Assembly (NCBI RefSeq): GCF_026342355.1
Contig: NZ_JAPEMV010000001.1
Coordinates: 434,001 to 498,000, forward strand
Reading direction: 5' to 3'
DNA from: Streptomyces sp. NBC_00249
GTDB taxonomy: Bacteria > Actinomycetota > Actinomycetes > Streptomycetales > Streptomycetaceae
DNA length: 64,000 nucleotides
The notes beneath the pieces are model-generated. The model saw nothing but the letters and a program-made list of their open reading frames with translations, was not told the DNA's origin and did not search any database. A program made the position numbers and the translations under genes. Below, one piece after another: positions 25,242 through 33,927 of the stretch; the first letter of the stretch is position 1, and each line of letters opens with the position of its first letter.

Positions 25242-26266
25242 CCCACCTCCACTCCTCCCGGCCCGCCACGGTGCTGGCGATGAGTCCCGGAACCCGGGCC
25301 GCCGTCCTGGGCACCCGTGTCCTGCCCGAACTGCTGCGCGTCGCCGACGTGGACCCCGACCTGCTGGTCACCGACTTCGGCCGGGTGGATCCCGAGCTGG
25401 GCGGGCGGCTGGCCCGCGCCGAGGTGCTGTTCACCGGCTGGGGGTGCCCGCCCGTGGACGCGGAGGCCCTGCGCCGGATGCCGCGGCTGCGCGCGGTGGT
25501 CCACGCCGCGGGCAGCGTCAAGCAGCACGTGACCGAGGCCTGCTGGGAGCGCGGGCTGCTGGTGTCCAGCGCGGCGGCCGCCAACGCCCTGCCGGTCGCG
25601 GAGTACACGCTCGCCGCGATCCTGTTCGCCAACAAGCGCGTACTGCAGTCCGCGCACGCCTACCGCGCCGCGCGCGGCCCGATCGACCTGCTGGAGCGCT
25701 ATCCGGAGGTCGGCAACTACCGGCGTACGGTCGGGGTCGTCGGCGCCTCCCTGATCGGCCGGCGCGTCCTGGAGCTGCTGCGCCCCTTCGACCTGCGGGT
25801 GCTCGTGCACGATCCGTACGCCGATCCGGGCGAGCTCGCGGCGCTCGGCGGTGAGGCCTGCGCCCTGGACGAACTGCTGCGCCGGAGCGACGTGGTGAGC
25901 CTGCACGCGCCCGCGCTGCCGCAGACCCGGCACCTGCTGGACGCGTCCCGGCTGGCGCTGATGCCGGACGGTGCGACCCTCGTCAACACCGCGCGGGGCT
26001 CGCTCGTCGACACGGTGGCGCTGACCGAGGAGCTGGTCGCGGGGCGGCTGCACGCGGTGCTCGACCACACCGAGCCCGAGGTGCTGCCCGCGACGTCACC
26101 GCTGTTCAACCTGCCCAACGTCCTGCTCACCCCGCATGTGGCCGGTTCGCTGGGCGGGGAGCTGGAGCGGCTGGCGGCGGCAGCCGTCGCGGAGCTGGAG
26201 CGGTACGCCCGCGGCCTCGGCTTCCGCCACCGCGTCGACCCGGCCCGCCTGGCCTACTCCGCCTGA
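25238..26266 (+). CDS. D-isomer-specific 2-hydroxyacid dehydrogenase
   Basis: This 342-residue NAD-dependent enzyme starts at GTG 25238, overlapping the permease stop, with GGAG eight bases upstream. The Rossmann motif is V-G-V-V-G-A-S-L-I-G-R, with alanine and serine in the loop where G-x-G-x-x-G is usual. The active-site arginine is in N-T-A-R-G-S, glutamate in H-T-E-P-E and histidine in T-P-H-V-A-G-S. It most likely oxidises or reduces a sugar-derived 2-hydroxy acid imported by the upstream system. Its last 13 bases overlap the 3' end of the convergent isomerase gene. Confidence 0.9.
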   Translation: MTHLHSSRPATVLAMSPGTRAAVLGTRVLPELLRVADVDPDLLVTDFGRVDPELGGRLARAEVLFTGWGCPPVDAEALRRMPRLRAVVHAAGSVKQHVTEACWERGLLVSSAAAANALPVAEYTLAAILFANKRVLQSAHAYRAARGPIDLLERYPEVGNYRRTVGVVGASLIGRRVLELLRPFDLRVLVHDPYADPGELAALGGEACALDELLRRSDVVSLHAPALPQTRHLLDASRLALMPDGATLVNTARGSLVDTVALTEELVAGRLHAVLDHTEPEVLPATSPLFNLPNVLLTPHVAGSLGGELERLAAAAVAELERYARGLGFRHRVDPARLAYSA

Positions 26267-27051
26267 CGGCCCGGGGCGACCAGCCGCTCCAGATGCTCCC
26301 GGCCCCGGGTGAGCAGGCCCGCCGGGTCGGCGGCCGCCGGGTACCAGCGTCTCTCGTACTCCCAGCACAGCCAGCCCCCCGCCGGGGCCTGGGCCACCGC
26401 CTCGGCGAGCGGCAGCACTCCGGCGCCGAGCCCGAGCGGGGTCAGCTCCCGCGCGGACGCCACGTCCTTGACCTGGAGGTATCCCAGATGGTCCGCGAGG
26501 CTCCGGCGCGACGCTTCGGGTGTCTCACCTGCCAGCCAGGTGTGCAGTACGTCCCACAGCGCGCCCGCGCCCCGATGGCCGACGGCGTCGAGGACGCGGG
26601 CGGTGTCCGCCGCGGTGCGGTGCGAGTCGTGGGTCTCCAGCAGGATCCGCACCCCGTGGCGTTCGGCGAAGGGGGCGGCCTCCCGCAGCCGGCGCACGGC
26701 GTTGGCGTCGGCCTCGGCGGCCGGCAAGGTGCCGCCGCCGGGGAAGACCCGTGCGTACGGGGCTTCGAGGTCGGCGGCGAGCCGGACCAGCTCGCGCAGC
26801 TCGGCGAGGACGGGGCCGTCCTCGCCGGGGGCCGCGACCCGGGCGTAGCCCGCCACACCGAGGACGGTGGCACCGGCGGCGGTGACGGCGCGCAGTCCCG
26901 CCGCCCGGTCCGCCGCGGTGCTGCCCGGATGCAGGGGTTCCTCGGGGTGGGCCCGCAGTTCGAGGCCGTGGTAGCCGTGCCCGGCCGCCAGTGCGGCGCT
27001 GTCGGCGAGCGGGGTGCCGGGCAGGCCGAGGGTGGAGAAGGCGTACCTCAT
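26254..27051 (-). CDS. Sugar phosphate isomerase/epimerase-like TIM-barrel protein
   Basis: This 265-residue protein of the AP-endonuclease-2/xylose-isomerase-like family begins M-R-Y-A-F-S-T-L-G and includes Y-H-G-L-E-L-R. Metal-binding positions are suggested by E in L-L-E-T-H-D-S-H, D in A-L-W-D-V-L-H-T and E in L-C-W-E-Y-E-R-R-W. Members isomerise or dehydrate sugars or inositols. It starts in an ATGA overlap with the LacI regulator gene, so the regulator and this enzyme are cotranscribed. The exact substrate is unknown but belongs to the local polysaccharide-degradation set. Confidence 0.87.
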   Translation of the reverse strand: MRYAFSTLGLPGTPLADSAALAAGHGYHGLELRAHPEEPLHPGSTAADRAAGLRAVTAAGATVLGVAGYARVAAPGEDGPVLAELRELVRLAADLEAPYARVFPGGGTLPAAEADANAVRRLREAAPFAERHGVRILLETHDSHRTAADTARVLDAVGHRGAGALWDVLHTWLAGETPEASRRSLADHLGYLQVKDVASARELTPLGLGAGVLPLAEAVAQAPAGGWLCWEYERRWYPAAADPAGLLTRGREHLERLVAPGRQAE

Positions 27052-28124
27052 CGTCTCCTCCGCCCGGCCGGTGGCGGTGCGGTGGAGGCGCGCACCATGA
27101 GCTCGGTGGGCAGGGTGGTGATGCCGCCGGGGGGCGTGGCCCGGCGGCCGGTCACCAGCTGGGCGGCGAGGGTGCCCGCCTCGCGCAGCGGTACCCGGAC
27201 CGTGGTGAGGGCGGGGGCGGTGTCGGCGCAGAAGGGCAGGTCGTCGAAGCCCGCGACGGAGACGTCCTCGGGGATCCGCAGGCCCTGTTCGCGCAGGGCG
27301 GCGGCCACGCCCGTGGCGACGGTGTCGTTGGCGGCGGCGACCGCGGTGAAGGGCTTGCCCCGGCGCAGCAGTTCGCGGGCTGCGTCATAGCCGGCGGAGC
27401 GCTCGAACCCTGCGTGCAGGGTGAGCGGGGCGCAGGCGTCGGCCAGCACGGGGTCGTGCCGCCGCAGGGCGGCGCGGTGCCCGGAGAGCCGCTCCCGGCT
27501 GGTGCTCAGTCCGGGCGGGCCGGCGACGTAGGCGATGCGGCGGTGCCCGAGCGTCAGGAGGTGTTCGGCGAGGCGGAAGGCGCCGCCGTGGTCGTCGAAC
27601 ACGAGGGTGGCGACGGGGAGTCCGGCGGGCAGGGGCAGCGGTGGCCGCCCGCACAGCACCACGGGCGCTCCGGTGCCCGCTATCCGGGCGGTCCTGGCGG
27701 CCAGGGCGGCGGTGTGGCCGGGGTCCTCGACGGCGCCGCCGGTGAGGACGATGCCTCCGGCGCGCTGGCCTTCGAGGAGGGTGAGGTAGGCGATCTCGGC
27801 GGCCGGGGACCCCCCAGTGTTGCAGACCACGGCCAGCCGGCGCGGCTCGGCGTGCCCGGTGGGGTCGAGGGCGCTCTGCACGGAGCCGGCGAGGATGCCG
27901 AAGAAGCTGTCGGCGACGTCGTGGACGAGGACGCCGACGAGGTCGGAGGTGGCCGCGGCGAGCGCGCGGGCCGGGCCGTTGGCGATGTAGCCGAGCTCCT
28001 CGACGGCCTGTTCGACGCGGGTGCGGGTGCCCCCGGCCACCGGGTACCCGCCGTTGAGCACGCGCGAGACCGTGGCGGGCGACACGCCCGCGTGCGCCGC
28101 CACTTCGGCGAGAGTGACCGCCAT
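27048..28124 (-). CDS. LacI-family transcriptional regulator
   Basis: This 358-residue repressor has a canonical N-terminal helix-turn-helix and hinge (V-T-L-A-E-V-A-A-H-A-G-V-S-P-A-T-V-S-R-V-L-N) and a periplasmic-binding-protein core with F-D-D-L-P-F-C near the end. It is divergent from the Gfo/Idh oxidoreductase gene. Two identical palindromic sites lie in the 186-base gap, so it should repress both directions until a sugar from the polysaccharide binds. The downstream isomerase gene overlaps by four bases. Confidence 0.92.
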   Translation of the reverse strand: MAVTLAEVAAHAGVSPATVSRVLNGGYPVAGGTRTRVEQAVEELGYIANGPARALAAATSDLVGVLVHDVADSFFGILAGSVQSALDPTGHAEPRRLAVVCNTGGSPAAEIAYLTLLEGQRAGGIVLTGGAVEDPGHTAALAARTARIAGTGAPVVLCGRPPLPLPAGLPVATLVFDDHGGAFRLAEHLLTLGHRRIAYVAGPPGLSTSRERLSGHRAALRRHDPVLADACAPLTLHAGFERSAGYDAARELLRRGKPFTAVAAANDTVATGVAAALREQGLRIPEDVSVAGFDDLPFCADTAPALTTVRVPLREAGTLAAQLVTGRRATPPGGITTLPTELMVRASTAPPPAGRRRR

Positions 28125-28171
28125 CCCGAACCCCTCCTCCTGGTGTGTGGAACTCCATAGTGCCCGATGGG

Positions 28172-28183
28172 GAAAGCGCTTTC
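28172..28183. promoter_or_regulatory. LacI-type operator 1
   Basis: GAAAGCGCTTTC is a perfect 12-base palindrome with the central CG step typical of LacI/GalR operators. The 17-base block GGAAAGCGCTTTCTATC occurs identically at both operators of this intergenic region. Confidence 0.88.
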
Positions 28184-28239
28184 TATCACCCGAACGTGTC
28201 TTGCAGGGATGAGATTTCGAGGCCTAGCCTGAACGCATG

Positions 28240-28251
28240 GAAAGCGCTTTC
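28240..28251. promoter_or_regulatory. LacI-type operator 2
   Basis: This is the second identical GAAAGCGCTTTC palindrome, centred 68 bases from the first and about 65 bases before the oxidoreductase start. Two sites at this spacing would allow looping or independent control of the divergent transcripts. Confidence 0.88.
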
Positions 28252-28310
28252 TATCGAGCGTCTTCCGGTCCGTGTGAACGGACGACGCCGAAGACCGAAG
28301 GAGGGACACC

Positions 28311-29462
28311 GTGGAGCGCAGGACGATCAGGATCGCCATGAACGGCGTGACGGGCCGGATGGGTTACCGCCAGCACCTGGTCCGGTCCCTGCTGGCCCTG
28401 CGCGAGCAGGGCGGGCTGGACCTCGGCGACGGGACGGTGCTGTGGCCCGAACCGGTGCTGGTCGGGCGCCGGGAGGCGGCCCTGCGGTCCATCGCCGAAC
28501 GGCACGGCCTGGAGCACTTCTCCACCGACCTGACGGCGGTGCTCGCCGATCCGGAGGTGGAGGTCTACTTCGACGCCCAGGTGACCGGCGCCCGCGAGGC
28601 GGCGGTCCGTCAGGCCGTCGCCGCGGGCAAGCACGTGTACTGCGAGAAGCCGACCGCCCTGACCTTCGCCGCTTCGCTGGAGCTGGCCCGGCTGGCGGAC
28701 CGGGCCGGGGTCAAGCACGGCGTGGTGCAGGACAAACTGTTCCTGCCGGGCCTGCTGAAGCTGAGACGGCTGATCGAGGGCGGCTTCTTCGGCGAGATAC
28801 TTTCCGTGCGCGGCGAGTTCGGCTACTGGGTCTTCGAAGGTGACCGGCAGCCCGCGCAGCGGCCCTCCTGGAACTACCGGGCGCAGGACGGCGGTGGCAT
28901 CGTCGCCGACATGTTCCCGCACTGGGAGTACCTGCTGCACGAGCTGTTCGGCCGGGTCCGCTCGGTGCAGGCCCTCACCCGCACGCACATCGGCCGCCGC
29001 TGGGACGAGGAGGGCAAGCCGTACGAGGCCACCGCGGACGACGCGGCCTACGGGATCTTCGAGCTGGAGGGCGGGGCGGTCGCCCAGATCAACTCCTCCT
29101 GGGCGGTGCGGGTGCACCGCGACGAGCTGGTGGAGTTCCAGGTGGACGGGACGCTCGGTTCGGCGGTGGCGGGACTGCGCGGGTGCCGGATCCAGCACCG
29201 GGCGGCGACACCGAAGCCCGTGTGGAATCCGGATCTCGCGCAGAGCGAGCCCTTCCGCGCCCAGTGGCAGGAGGTACCGGACAACAACCCTGCGGACAAC
29301 GGCTTCAAGGCCCAGTGGGAGCTCTTCCTGCGGCACGTCGTCCGGGACGAGCCCTGGCGGTGGGATCTGCTGGCCGGGGCGCGCGGCGTGCAGCTGGCCG
29401 CTCTGGGTCTGCGCTCCTCGGCCGAGGGCCGGCGCCTGCCGGTGCCGGAGGTGACCCTGTGA
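28311..29462 (+). CDS. Gfo/Idh/MocA-family oxidoreductase
   Basis: This 383-residue NAD(P)-dependent sugar dehydrogenase-like protein starts at GTG 28311 with GGAGGGA upstream. It begins I-R-I-A-M-N-G-V-T-G-R-M-G-Y, a variant nucleotide-binding loop, and contains the family signature E-K-P-T near residue 113 (K in E-K-P is the usual catalytic lysine). A mixed beta-sheet substrate domain follows, with W-N-Y-R-A-Q-D-G-G-G-I-V-A-D-M-F-P-H. It is the first gene of the operon opposite the LacI regulator. Oxidation or epimerisation of a sugar released from the lyase substrate is the likely role. Confidence 0.9.
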   Translation: MERRTIRIAMNGVTGRMGYRQHLVRSLLALREQGGLDLGDGTVLWPEPVLVGRREAALRSIAERHGLEHFSTDLTAVLADPEVEVYFDAQVTGAREAAVRQAVAAGKHVYCEKPTALTFAASLELARLADRAGVKHGVVQDKLFLPGLLKLRRLIEGGFFGEILSVRGEFGYWVFEGDRQPAQRPSWNYRAQDGGGIVADMFPHWEYLLHELFGRVRSVQALTRTHIGRRWDEEGKPYEATADDAAYGIFELEGGAVAQINSSWAVRVHRDELVEFQVDGTLGSAVAGLRGCRIQHRAATPKPVWNPDLAQSEPFRAQWQEVPDNNPADNGFKAQWELFLRHVVRDEPWRWDLLAGARGVQLAALGLRSSAEGRRLPVPEVTL

Positions 29463-30619
29463 GCGGGATCCTGCTTCCCTCGGCGGACGGAAGGCTGCGC
29501 CGGTACCGGCCGTCCACGGCGCCGCTCGGGCCGTTCGCCTGCCGCCCGGCCCGCAGCCGGGTCCTGTACGCGGCGGCGCATGTGGTCGCCGACCCGCTGG
29601 CCGCGTCGGCCGAGGCCGGGCCGTCGGTCGACTGGGAGGCCACGCTCGCCTTCCGCCGCCGGCTCTGGGCGCAGGGTCTGGGGGTCGCGGAGGCCATGGA
29701 CACCGCCCAGCGCGGGATGGGCCTGGACTGGCCGACGGCGGCGGAGCTGATCCGCCGCTCCGCGGCCGAGGCCCGCGCGGTGGACGGCCGGATCGTGTGC
29801 GGCGCCGGGACGGACCAGCTGCCCGCCGGGCGGGCGCACTCCCTCGCCGCGATCACCGCCGCGTACGAGGAGCAGCTCGCGCATGCCGAGGGGTGCGGGG
29901 CGGGGGCGGTGCTGATGGCGTCCCGCGCGCTGGCGGCGGCCGCCCGGGGCCCCGAGGACTACCTGGAGGTGTACGGGGCGCTGCTGCGGCAGAGCGAGCG
30001 GCCGGTGGTCCTGCACTGGCTGGGGCCGGTGTTCGATCCGGAGCTGGCCGGTTACTGGGGGCACGAGGATCCCGGGGAGGCGGCGGAGGTCCTCCTGAAG
30101 CTGGTCTCGGAGTACCCGCGGAAGGTGGACGGGATCAAGGTCTCGCTGCTGGACGCGGAGTTGGAGATCGGCCTGCGGCGCCGGCTGCCGACGGGTGTGC
30201 GCTGCTACACGGGCGACGACCACCACTATCCGCAGCTGATCGCCGGGGACGGGGAGCGGGTGGGTGACGCCCTGCTGGGGATCTTCGACCCGATCGCGCC
30301 GATCGCGGCGCGTGCGGCGCAGGCCCTGGACCGGGAGGATCCGGCGGGCTTCAGGGCGCTGCTGGATCCGACGGTGGAGCTGTCGCGGCACCTGTTCGCC
30401 GCGCCGACCCGCCACTACAAGACGGGGGTGGTGCTGCTGGCCTGGCTGGCGGGGTACCAGGAGCACTTCGCGATGGTGGGCGGGATGCAGTCGGCGCGCT
30501 CGCTGCCCCATCTGGCGACGGCGTACGAACTGGCCGACGGGCTCGGGCTGTTCCCCGACCCGGAGCGTGCGGCGGGCAGGATGCGCGAGCTGCTCTCGGT
30601 GTACGGGGTGGCCGCGTGA
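29459..30619 (+). CDS. DUF993 family protein (dihydrodipicolinate-synthase-like barrel)
   Basis: This 386-residue protein starts at GTG 29459, overlapping the previous stop by four bases. The sequence has the DUF993 pattern: D-T-A-Q-R-G-M-G-L-D-W, G-A-G-T-D-Q-L, V-V-L-H-W-L-G-P-V-F-D-P and V-D-G-I-K-V-S-L-L-D, the last placing a lysine where class I aldolases of the DapA fold form a Schiff base. DUF993 genes commonly sit between a Gfo/Idh dehydrogenase and a TIM-barrel isomerase, as here. An aldol cleavage step in sugar-acid breakdown is plausible but unproven. Confidence 0.85.
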   Translation: MSGILLPSADGRLRRYRPSTAPLGPFACRPARSRVLYAAAHVVADPLAASAEAGPSVDWEATLAFRRRLWAQGLGVAEAMDTAQRGMGLDWPTAAELIRRSAAEARAVDGRIVCGAGTDQLPAGRAHSLAAITAAYEEQLAHAEGCGAGAVLMASRALAAAARGPEDYLEVYGALLRQSERPVVLHWLGPVFDPELAGYWGHEDPGEAAEVLLKLVSEYPRKVDGIKVSLLDAELEIGLRRRLPTGVRCYTGDDHHYPQLIAGDGERVGDALLGIFDPIAPIAARAAQALDREDPAGFRALLDPTVELSRHLFAAPTRHYKTGVVLLAWLAGYQEHFAMVGGMQSARSLPHLATAYELADGLGLFPDPERAAGRMRELLSVYGVAA

Positions 30620-31455
30620 GCGGGCCGACGGCGCCGGTCCGCCTCAGCCTCAACCAGGAGACGGTCCGCCAGTGGTCGCTGCCCGAGCTGGTGGCCGGGT
30701 GCGCCGAGGCCGGGGTGGGCGCGGTCGGGCTGTGGCGTGAGCCCGTCGGGCGGTTCGGGGTGCGGCGGACGGCGGAGCTGGTCGCCGGCGCAGGGCTCAA
30801 GGTCAGTTCGCTGTGCCGGGGCGGCTTCTTCACGGCCGCCGATCCGGCGGGGCGGGCGGCCGCGCTGGAGGACAACCGGCGGGCGGTGGAGGAGGCGGCC
30901 GAACTCGGCGCGGACACCCTGGTCCTGGTGTCGGGCGGGCTGGCCGGGGGCGAGCGGGACCTCGCCGAGGCGCGGCGCCGGATCGCCGGTGTCCTGGGCG
31001 AGCTGGCGCCGTGGGCGGCGGGGCACGGGGTGCGGCTGGGGATCGAGCCGCTGCACCCGATGTTCGCGGCGGACCGCTGTGTGGTCTCCACCCTGGGTCA
31101 GGCGCTGGACCTGGCCGAGCAGTTCCCCGCCGAGCAGGTCGGGGTGGTCGCCGACTCCTACCACCTGTGGTGGGACGACGCCCTGGCCGTCGGGCTGGCC
31201 AGGGCCGGAGCTGGCGGGCGGATCGTGTCCGTGCAGGTCGCGGACTGGGTGACCCCGCTGCCCGAGGGCGTGCTGCTGGGCCGGGGCCAGTTGGGCGACG
31301 GATGCGTCGACCTGCGGGCGTTCCGGGGGCTCGCCGACGCGGCGGGCTACCGGGGGCCGGTGGAGGTGGAGATCTTCCATCCGGGGCTGTGGGCCCGGGA
31401 CGGCTCGGAGGTGCTGCGGGAGGTGATCGAGCGCTACCGCGAACACGTCGAGTGA
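30616..31455 (+). CDS. Sugar phosphate isomerase/epimerase-like TIM-barrel protein
   Basis: This is a 279-residue protein starting at GTG 30616 in a GTGA overlap with the DUF993 gene. It is a xylose-isomerase-like TIM barrel. Metal ligands are suggested by E in G-I-E-P-L-H-P-M-F, D in V-A-D-S-Y-H-L-W-W-D, Q in V-S-V-Q-V-A-D-W and E in P-V-E-V-E-I-F-H. It is not a close copy of the isomerase encoded at 26254-27051, so two different isomerisation or dehydration steps are likely. It belongs to the same operon as the oxidoreductase and DUF993 genes, and the lyase follows 49 bases on. Confidence 0.88.
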   Translation: MSGPTAPVRLSLNQETVRQWSLPELVAGCAEAGVGAVGLWREPVGRFGVRRTAELVAGAGLKVSSLCRGGFFTAADPAGRAAALEDNRRAVEEAAELGADTLVLVSGGLAGGERDLAEARRRIAGVLGELAPWAAGHGVRLGIEPLHPMFAADRCVVSTLGQALDLAEQFPAEQVGVVADSYHLWWDDALAVGLARAGAGGRIVSVQVADWVTPLPEGVLLGRGQLGDGCVDLRAFRGLADAAGYRGPVEVEIFHPGLWARDGSEVLREVIERYREHVE

Positions 31456-31504
31456 GACGGGACAGGCCTGTAGGGACCGGAACGGATCGGAAAGGGAGAA
31501 TGTG

Positions 31505-33907
31505 ATGACGCACCTGTGGAGCCGGCGTGCCTTCCTCTCCGTCGCGGGCGGGGGTGCGCTGCTGGCCGGCACGCCTCCGGCCGGGGCGGACGCCGGGCCG
31601 GCGCACGGCGCGGGTGAGGTCCATGACGCGATGCGCGCGGTGTGGCGGGGGCTGCTCCTGGGCGGCGGGTTCTCCGCGACGGCCGAGCCGTTCCGCTCGC
31701 GGCTGGCCGAGCTCGGGCAGGAGGCGGGCGGCTGGGCCGCGGCGATGGCTCCGGCGCCCGGTTCCCTCTGGCCGGACCAGGACTTCACCACGGACCCCGA
31801 GATGATGGCGCAGAGCTTCTACCGGCTGCGGACCATGGCCGAGGCCTACGTCCGCGAGGGCACCGGGCTCACGGGGGACGCCGCCCTCCTCTCGGCGCTG
31901 CTGAGGGGCCTGGACCATCTGCACACGCGGGTGTACCACGCGGGCCAGGTGCGGTACGGGAACTGGTACTGCTGGCAGATCGGTGCCCCGCAGGCCCTGC
32001 TGGACGTGTGCGTCCTGTTGTACGAGGAGCTGTCCGCGGCCCGGCGGGCCGAGTACTGCGCGGCCGTCGACCATTTCGTGCCGGACTCCGCCGTCGCCTC
32101 GTACAGCGGGACCAGCACCGGCGCCAACCGGGTCGACCTGTGCAGGGTCCTGGCCCTGCGCGGGGTGGTCGGCGCGGATCCGGCGAAGACGGCCCTGGCC
32201 CGGGACGCGCTCGCGCCGGTCTTCCCGTACGTCACCAGCGGCGACGGGCTCTACCGGGACGGGTCGTTCGTGCAGCACACGTGGGTGCCGTACACGGGGA
32301 CGTACGGGGCGGTCCTGCTGGGCGGGCTGGGGCTGCTGTTCGCCCTGCTGCGGGGGACGCCCTGGCAGGTCACGGATCCTGCGGCGCGGATCGTCCTGGA
32401 CGCCGTGGAGGGGGCCTGGGCGCCCTTCCTGTTCAACGGGCTGGTGATGGACGCGGTGTCCGGGCGGGCGGTCAGCCGTGGCCTGACGGCCTCGGACCCC
32501 CGCCGGATCCAGGCCGACGACCACACCCGGGGACACGCGGTCCTGGCCGGGATCCTGCTGCTCGCGGAGGGGGCGGGCGAGGCCGAGCGGGCCCGCTGGC
32601 GGGGGCTGGTGAAGGGCTGGTCGGCGCGGGACTACTACAGCCGTCCCCTGGCCGACCGTACGCTCGGCCTGTCCTCGCTGGCCCGGCTTGCGGAGGTCGA
32701 GGCCGACAGCTCGGTGGGCGCGCTGCCCGAGCCCGTCGGGCACCGGCTGTTCTCCTCGATGGACCGGGCCACGCACCGGCGCCCGCAGTGGGCGGCCTCG
32801 CTTTCCATGGCCTCCCGGCGCATCGCCCACTACGAGACGGGCAACGGTGAGAACCTGCGGGGGTGGCACACCGGCAGCGGAATGCTCGTCTGGTGGGGTT
32901 CCTCCTACGGCAACGGCCAGTACTCGGACGCCTTCTGGCCCACGGTCGACCCGTACCGGCTGCCGGGCACCACCGTGGCGCGCAAGGCCCTGGCCGACGG
33001 AGCCGGCGGCGACTGGGGCGCCTCCCGGCCGGATGCCGTCTGGGTGGGCGGGACGACCGACGGGGAGTTCGCCTCGGTGGGCCAGCACCTGCGCGGGCTG
33101 GGCAGTACCCTCCAGGCCCGCAAGTCCTGGTTCTTCCTCGCGGACACGATCCTGTGTCTGGGGGCGGGGATCCGCGCCTCGGACGGGGTGGCGGTCGAGT
33201 CGGTCGTCGACAACCGCAACCTGGGCGCGTCCGGCACCCATGCGCTGACCGTGGGCGGCGTCGTCCAGCCTGCCGTACCGGGCTGGTCCGCGGCGTTCCC
33301 CGCCCCCGGCTGGGCGCACCTGGCGGGCTTCGGCGGGTACGTGCTCCACGGTCCCGGCGCCTTCAGGGCGTTGCGGGAGGCGCGCACCGGCCGGTGGAGC
33401 GAGGTGAACCGGGGCGGTTCCACGACCGCGCTGACCCGGCGCTACCTGACCCTCTGGTACGACCACGGGACGGACCCGTCCGGCGCCGGGTACGCCTACC
33501 AGATGCTGCCCGGGGCCACGGCGGAGCGGACCGCCGCACGGGCCGCGACGCCGGGGTGGCACAGCGTGCTCACCAACACGGAGGCCGTCCAGGGGGTGTC
33601 GGTGCCCTCCCTGGGCTTCACCGGCGCCAACTTCTGGCGGGCGGCGGTCGCGGGCCCGCTGGAGGCGAACGCCCCGTGCTCGGTGACGGTCCGGGAGAGG
33701 GCCGACGGTACGGCCACGGTGTGCGTGGCCGACCCGGCGCGCGCCCTGACCGCGCTGACCCTGCTGTGGGACCGTCCCGTGGAGCAGGTGCTGTCCGGGC
33801 CGCCGAGCCTGCTCTCGACGGCCACGGGCTCCCGGCTGCGGCTCGGTTTCGGGAACCTCACCAGCACCGCCGGGGCGGGCCAGGAGGTGGTGGTGCGACT
33901 GGGCTGA
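31505..33907 (+). CDS. Secreted polysaccharide lyase family 8 (hyaluronate/chondroitin/xanthan lyase type)
   Basis: This 800-residue protein starts at ATG 31505, with AAGGGAG 7-8 bases upstream; the adjacent GTG at 31502 is possible. The N terminus has a Tat signal (S-R-R-A-F-L-S-V). The alpha/alpha toroid contains N-W-Y-C-W-Q-I-G-x-P, N208 in G-A-N-R-V-D, and H258 and Y267 in Q-H-T-W-V-P-Y-T-G-T-Y-G. The N-H-Y spacing of 50 and 9 residues equals that of the catalytic triad in streptococcal hyaluronate lyase (N349, H399, Y408). Beta-sandwich domains follow (N-G-E-N-L-R-G-W-H-T-G-S-G). It cleaves uronic-acid-containing polysaccharides by beta-elimination; which one is not shown by sequence. 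Confidence 0.93.
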   Translation: MTHLWSRRAFLSVAGGGALLAGTPPAGADAGPAHGAGEVHDAMRAVWRGLLLGGGFSATAEPFRSRLAELGQEAGGWAAAMAPAPGSLWPDQDFTTDPEMMAQSFYRLRTMAEAYVREGTGLTGDAALLSALLRGLDHLHTRVYHAGQVRYGNWYCWQIGAPQALLDVCVLLYEELSAARRAEYCAAVDHFVPDSAVASYSGTSTGANRVDLCRVLALRGVVGADPAKTALARDALAPVFPYVTSGDGLYRDGSFVQHTWVPYTGTYGAVLLGGLGLLFALLRGTPWQVTDPAARIVLDAVEGAWAPFLFNGLVMDAVSGRAVSRGLTASDPRRIQADDHTRGHAVLAGILLLAEGAGEAERARWRGLVKGWSARDYYSRPLADRTLGLSSLARLAEVEADSSVGALPEPVGHRLFSSMDRATHRRPQWAASLSMASRRIAHYETGNGENLRGWHTGSGMLVWWGSSYGNGQYSDAFWPTVDPYRLPGTTVARKALADGAGGDWGASRPDAVWVGGTTDGEFASVGQHLRGLGSTLQARKSWFFLADTILCLGAGIRASDGVAVESVVDNRNLGASGTHALTVGGVVQPAVPGWSAAFPAPGWAHLAGFGGYVLHGPGAFRALREARTGRWSEVNRGGSTTALTRRYLTLWYDHGTDPSGAGYAYQMLPGATAERTAARAATPGWHSVLTNTEAVQGVSVPSLGFTGANFWRAAVAGPLEANAPCSVTVRERADGTATVCVADPARALTALTLLWDRPVEQVLSGPPSLLSTATGSRLRLGFGNLTSTAGAGQEVVVRLG

Positions 33908-33927
33908 GCGTGGGCGCGCGGCGGGGG

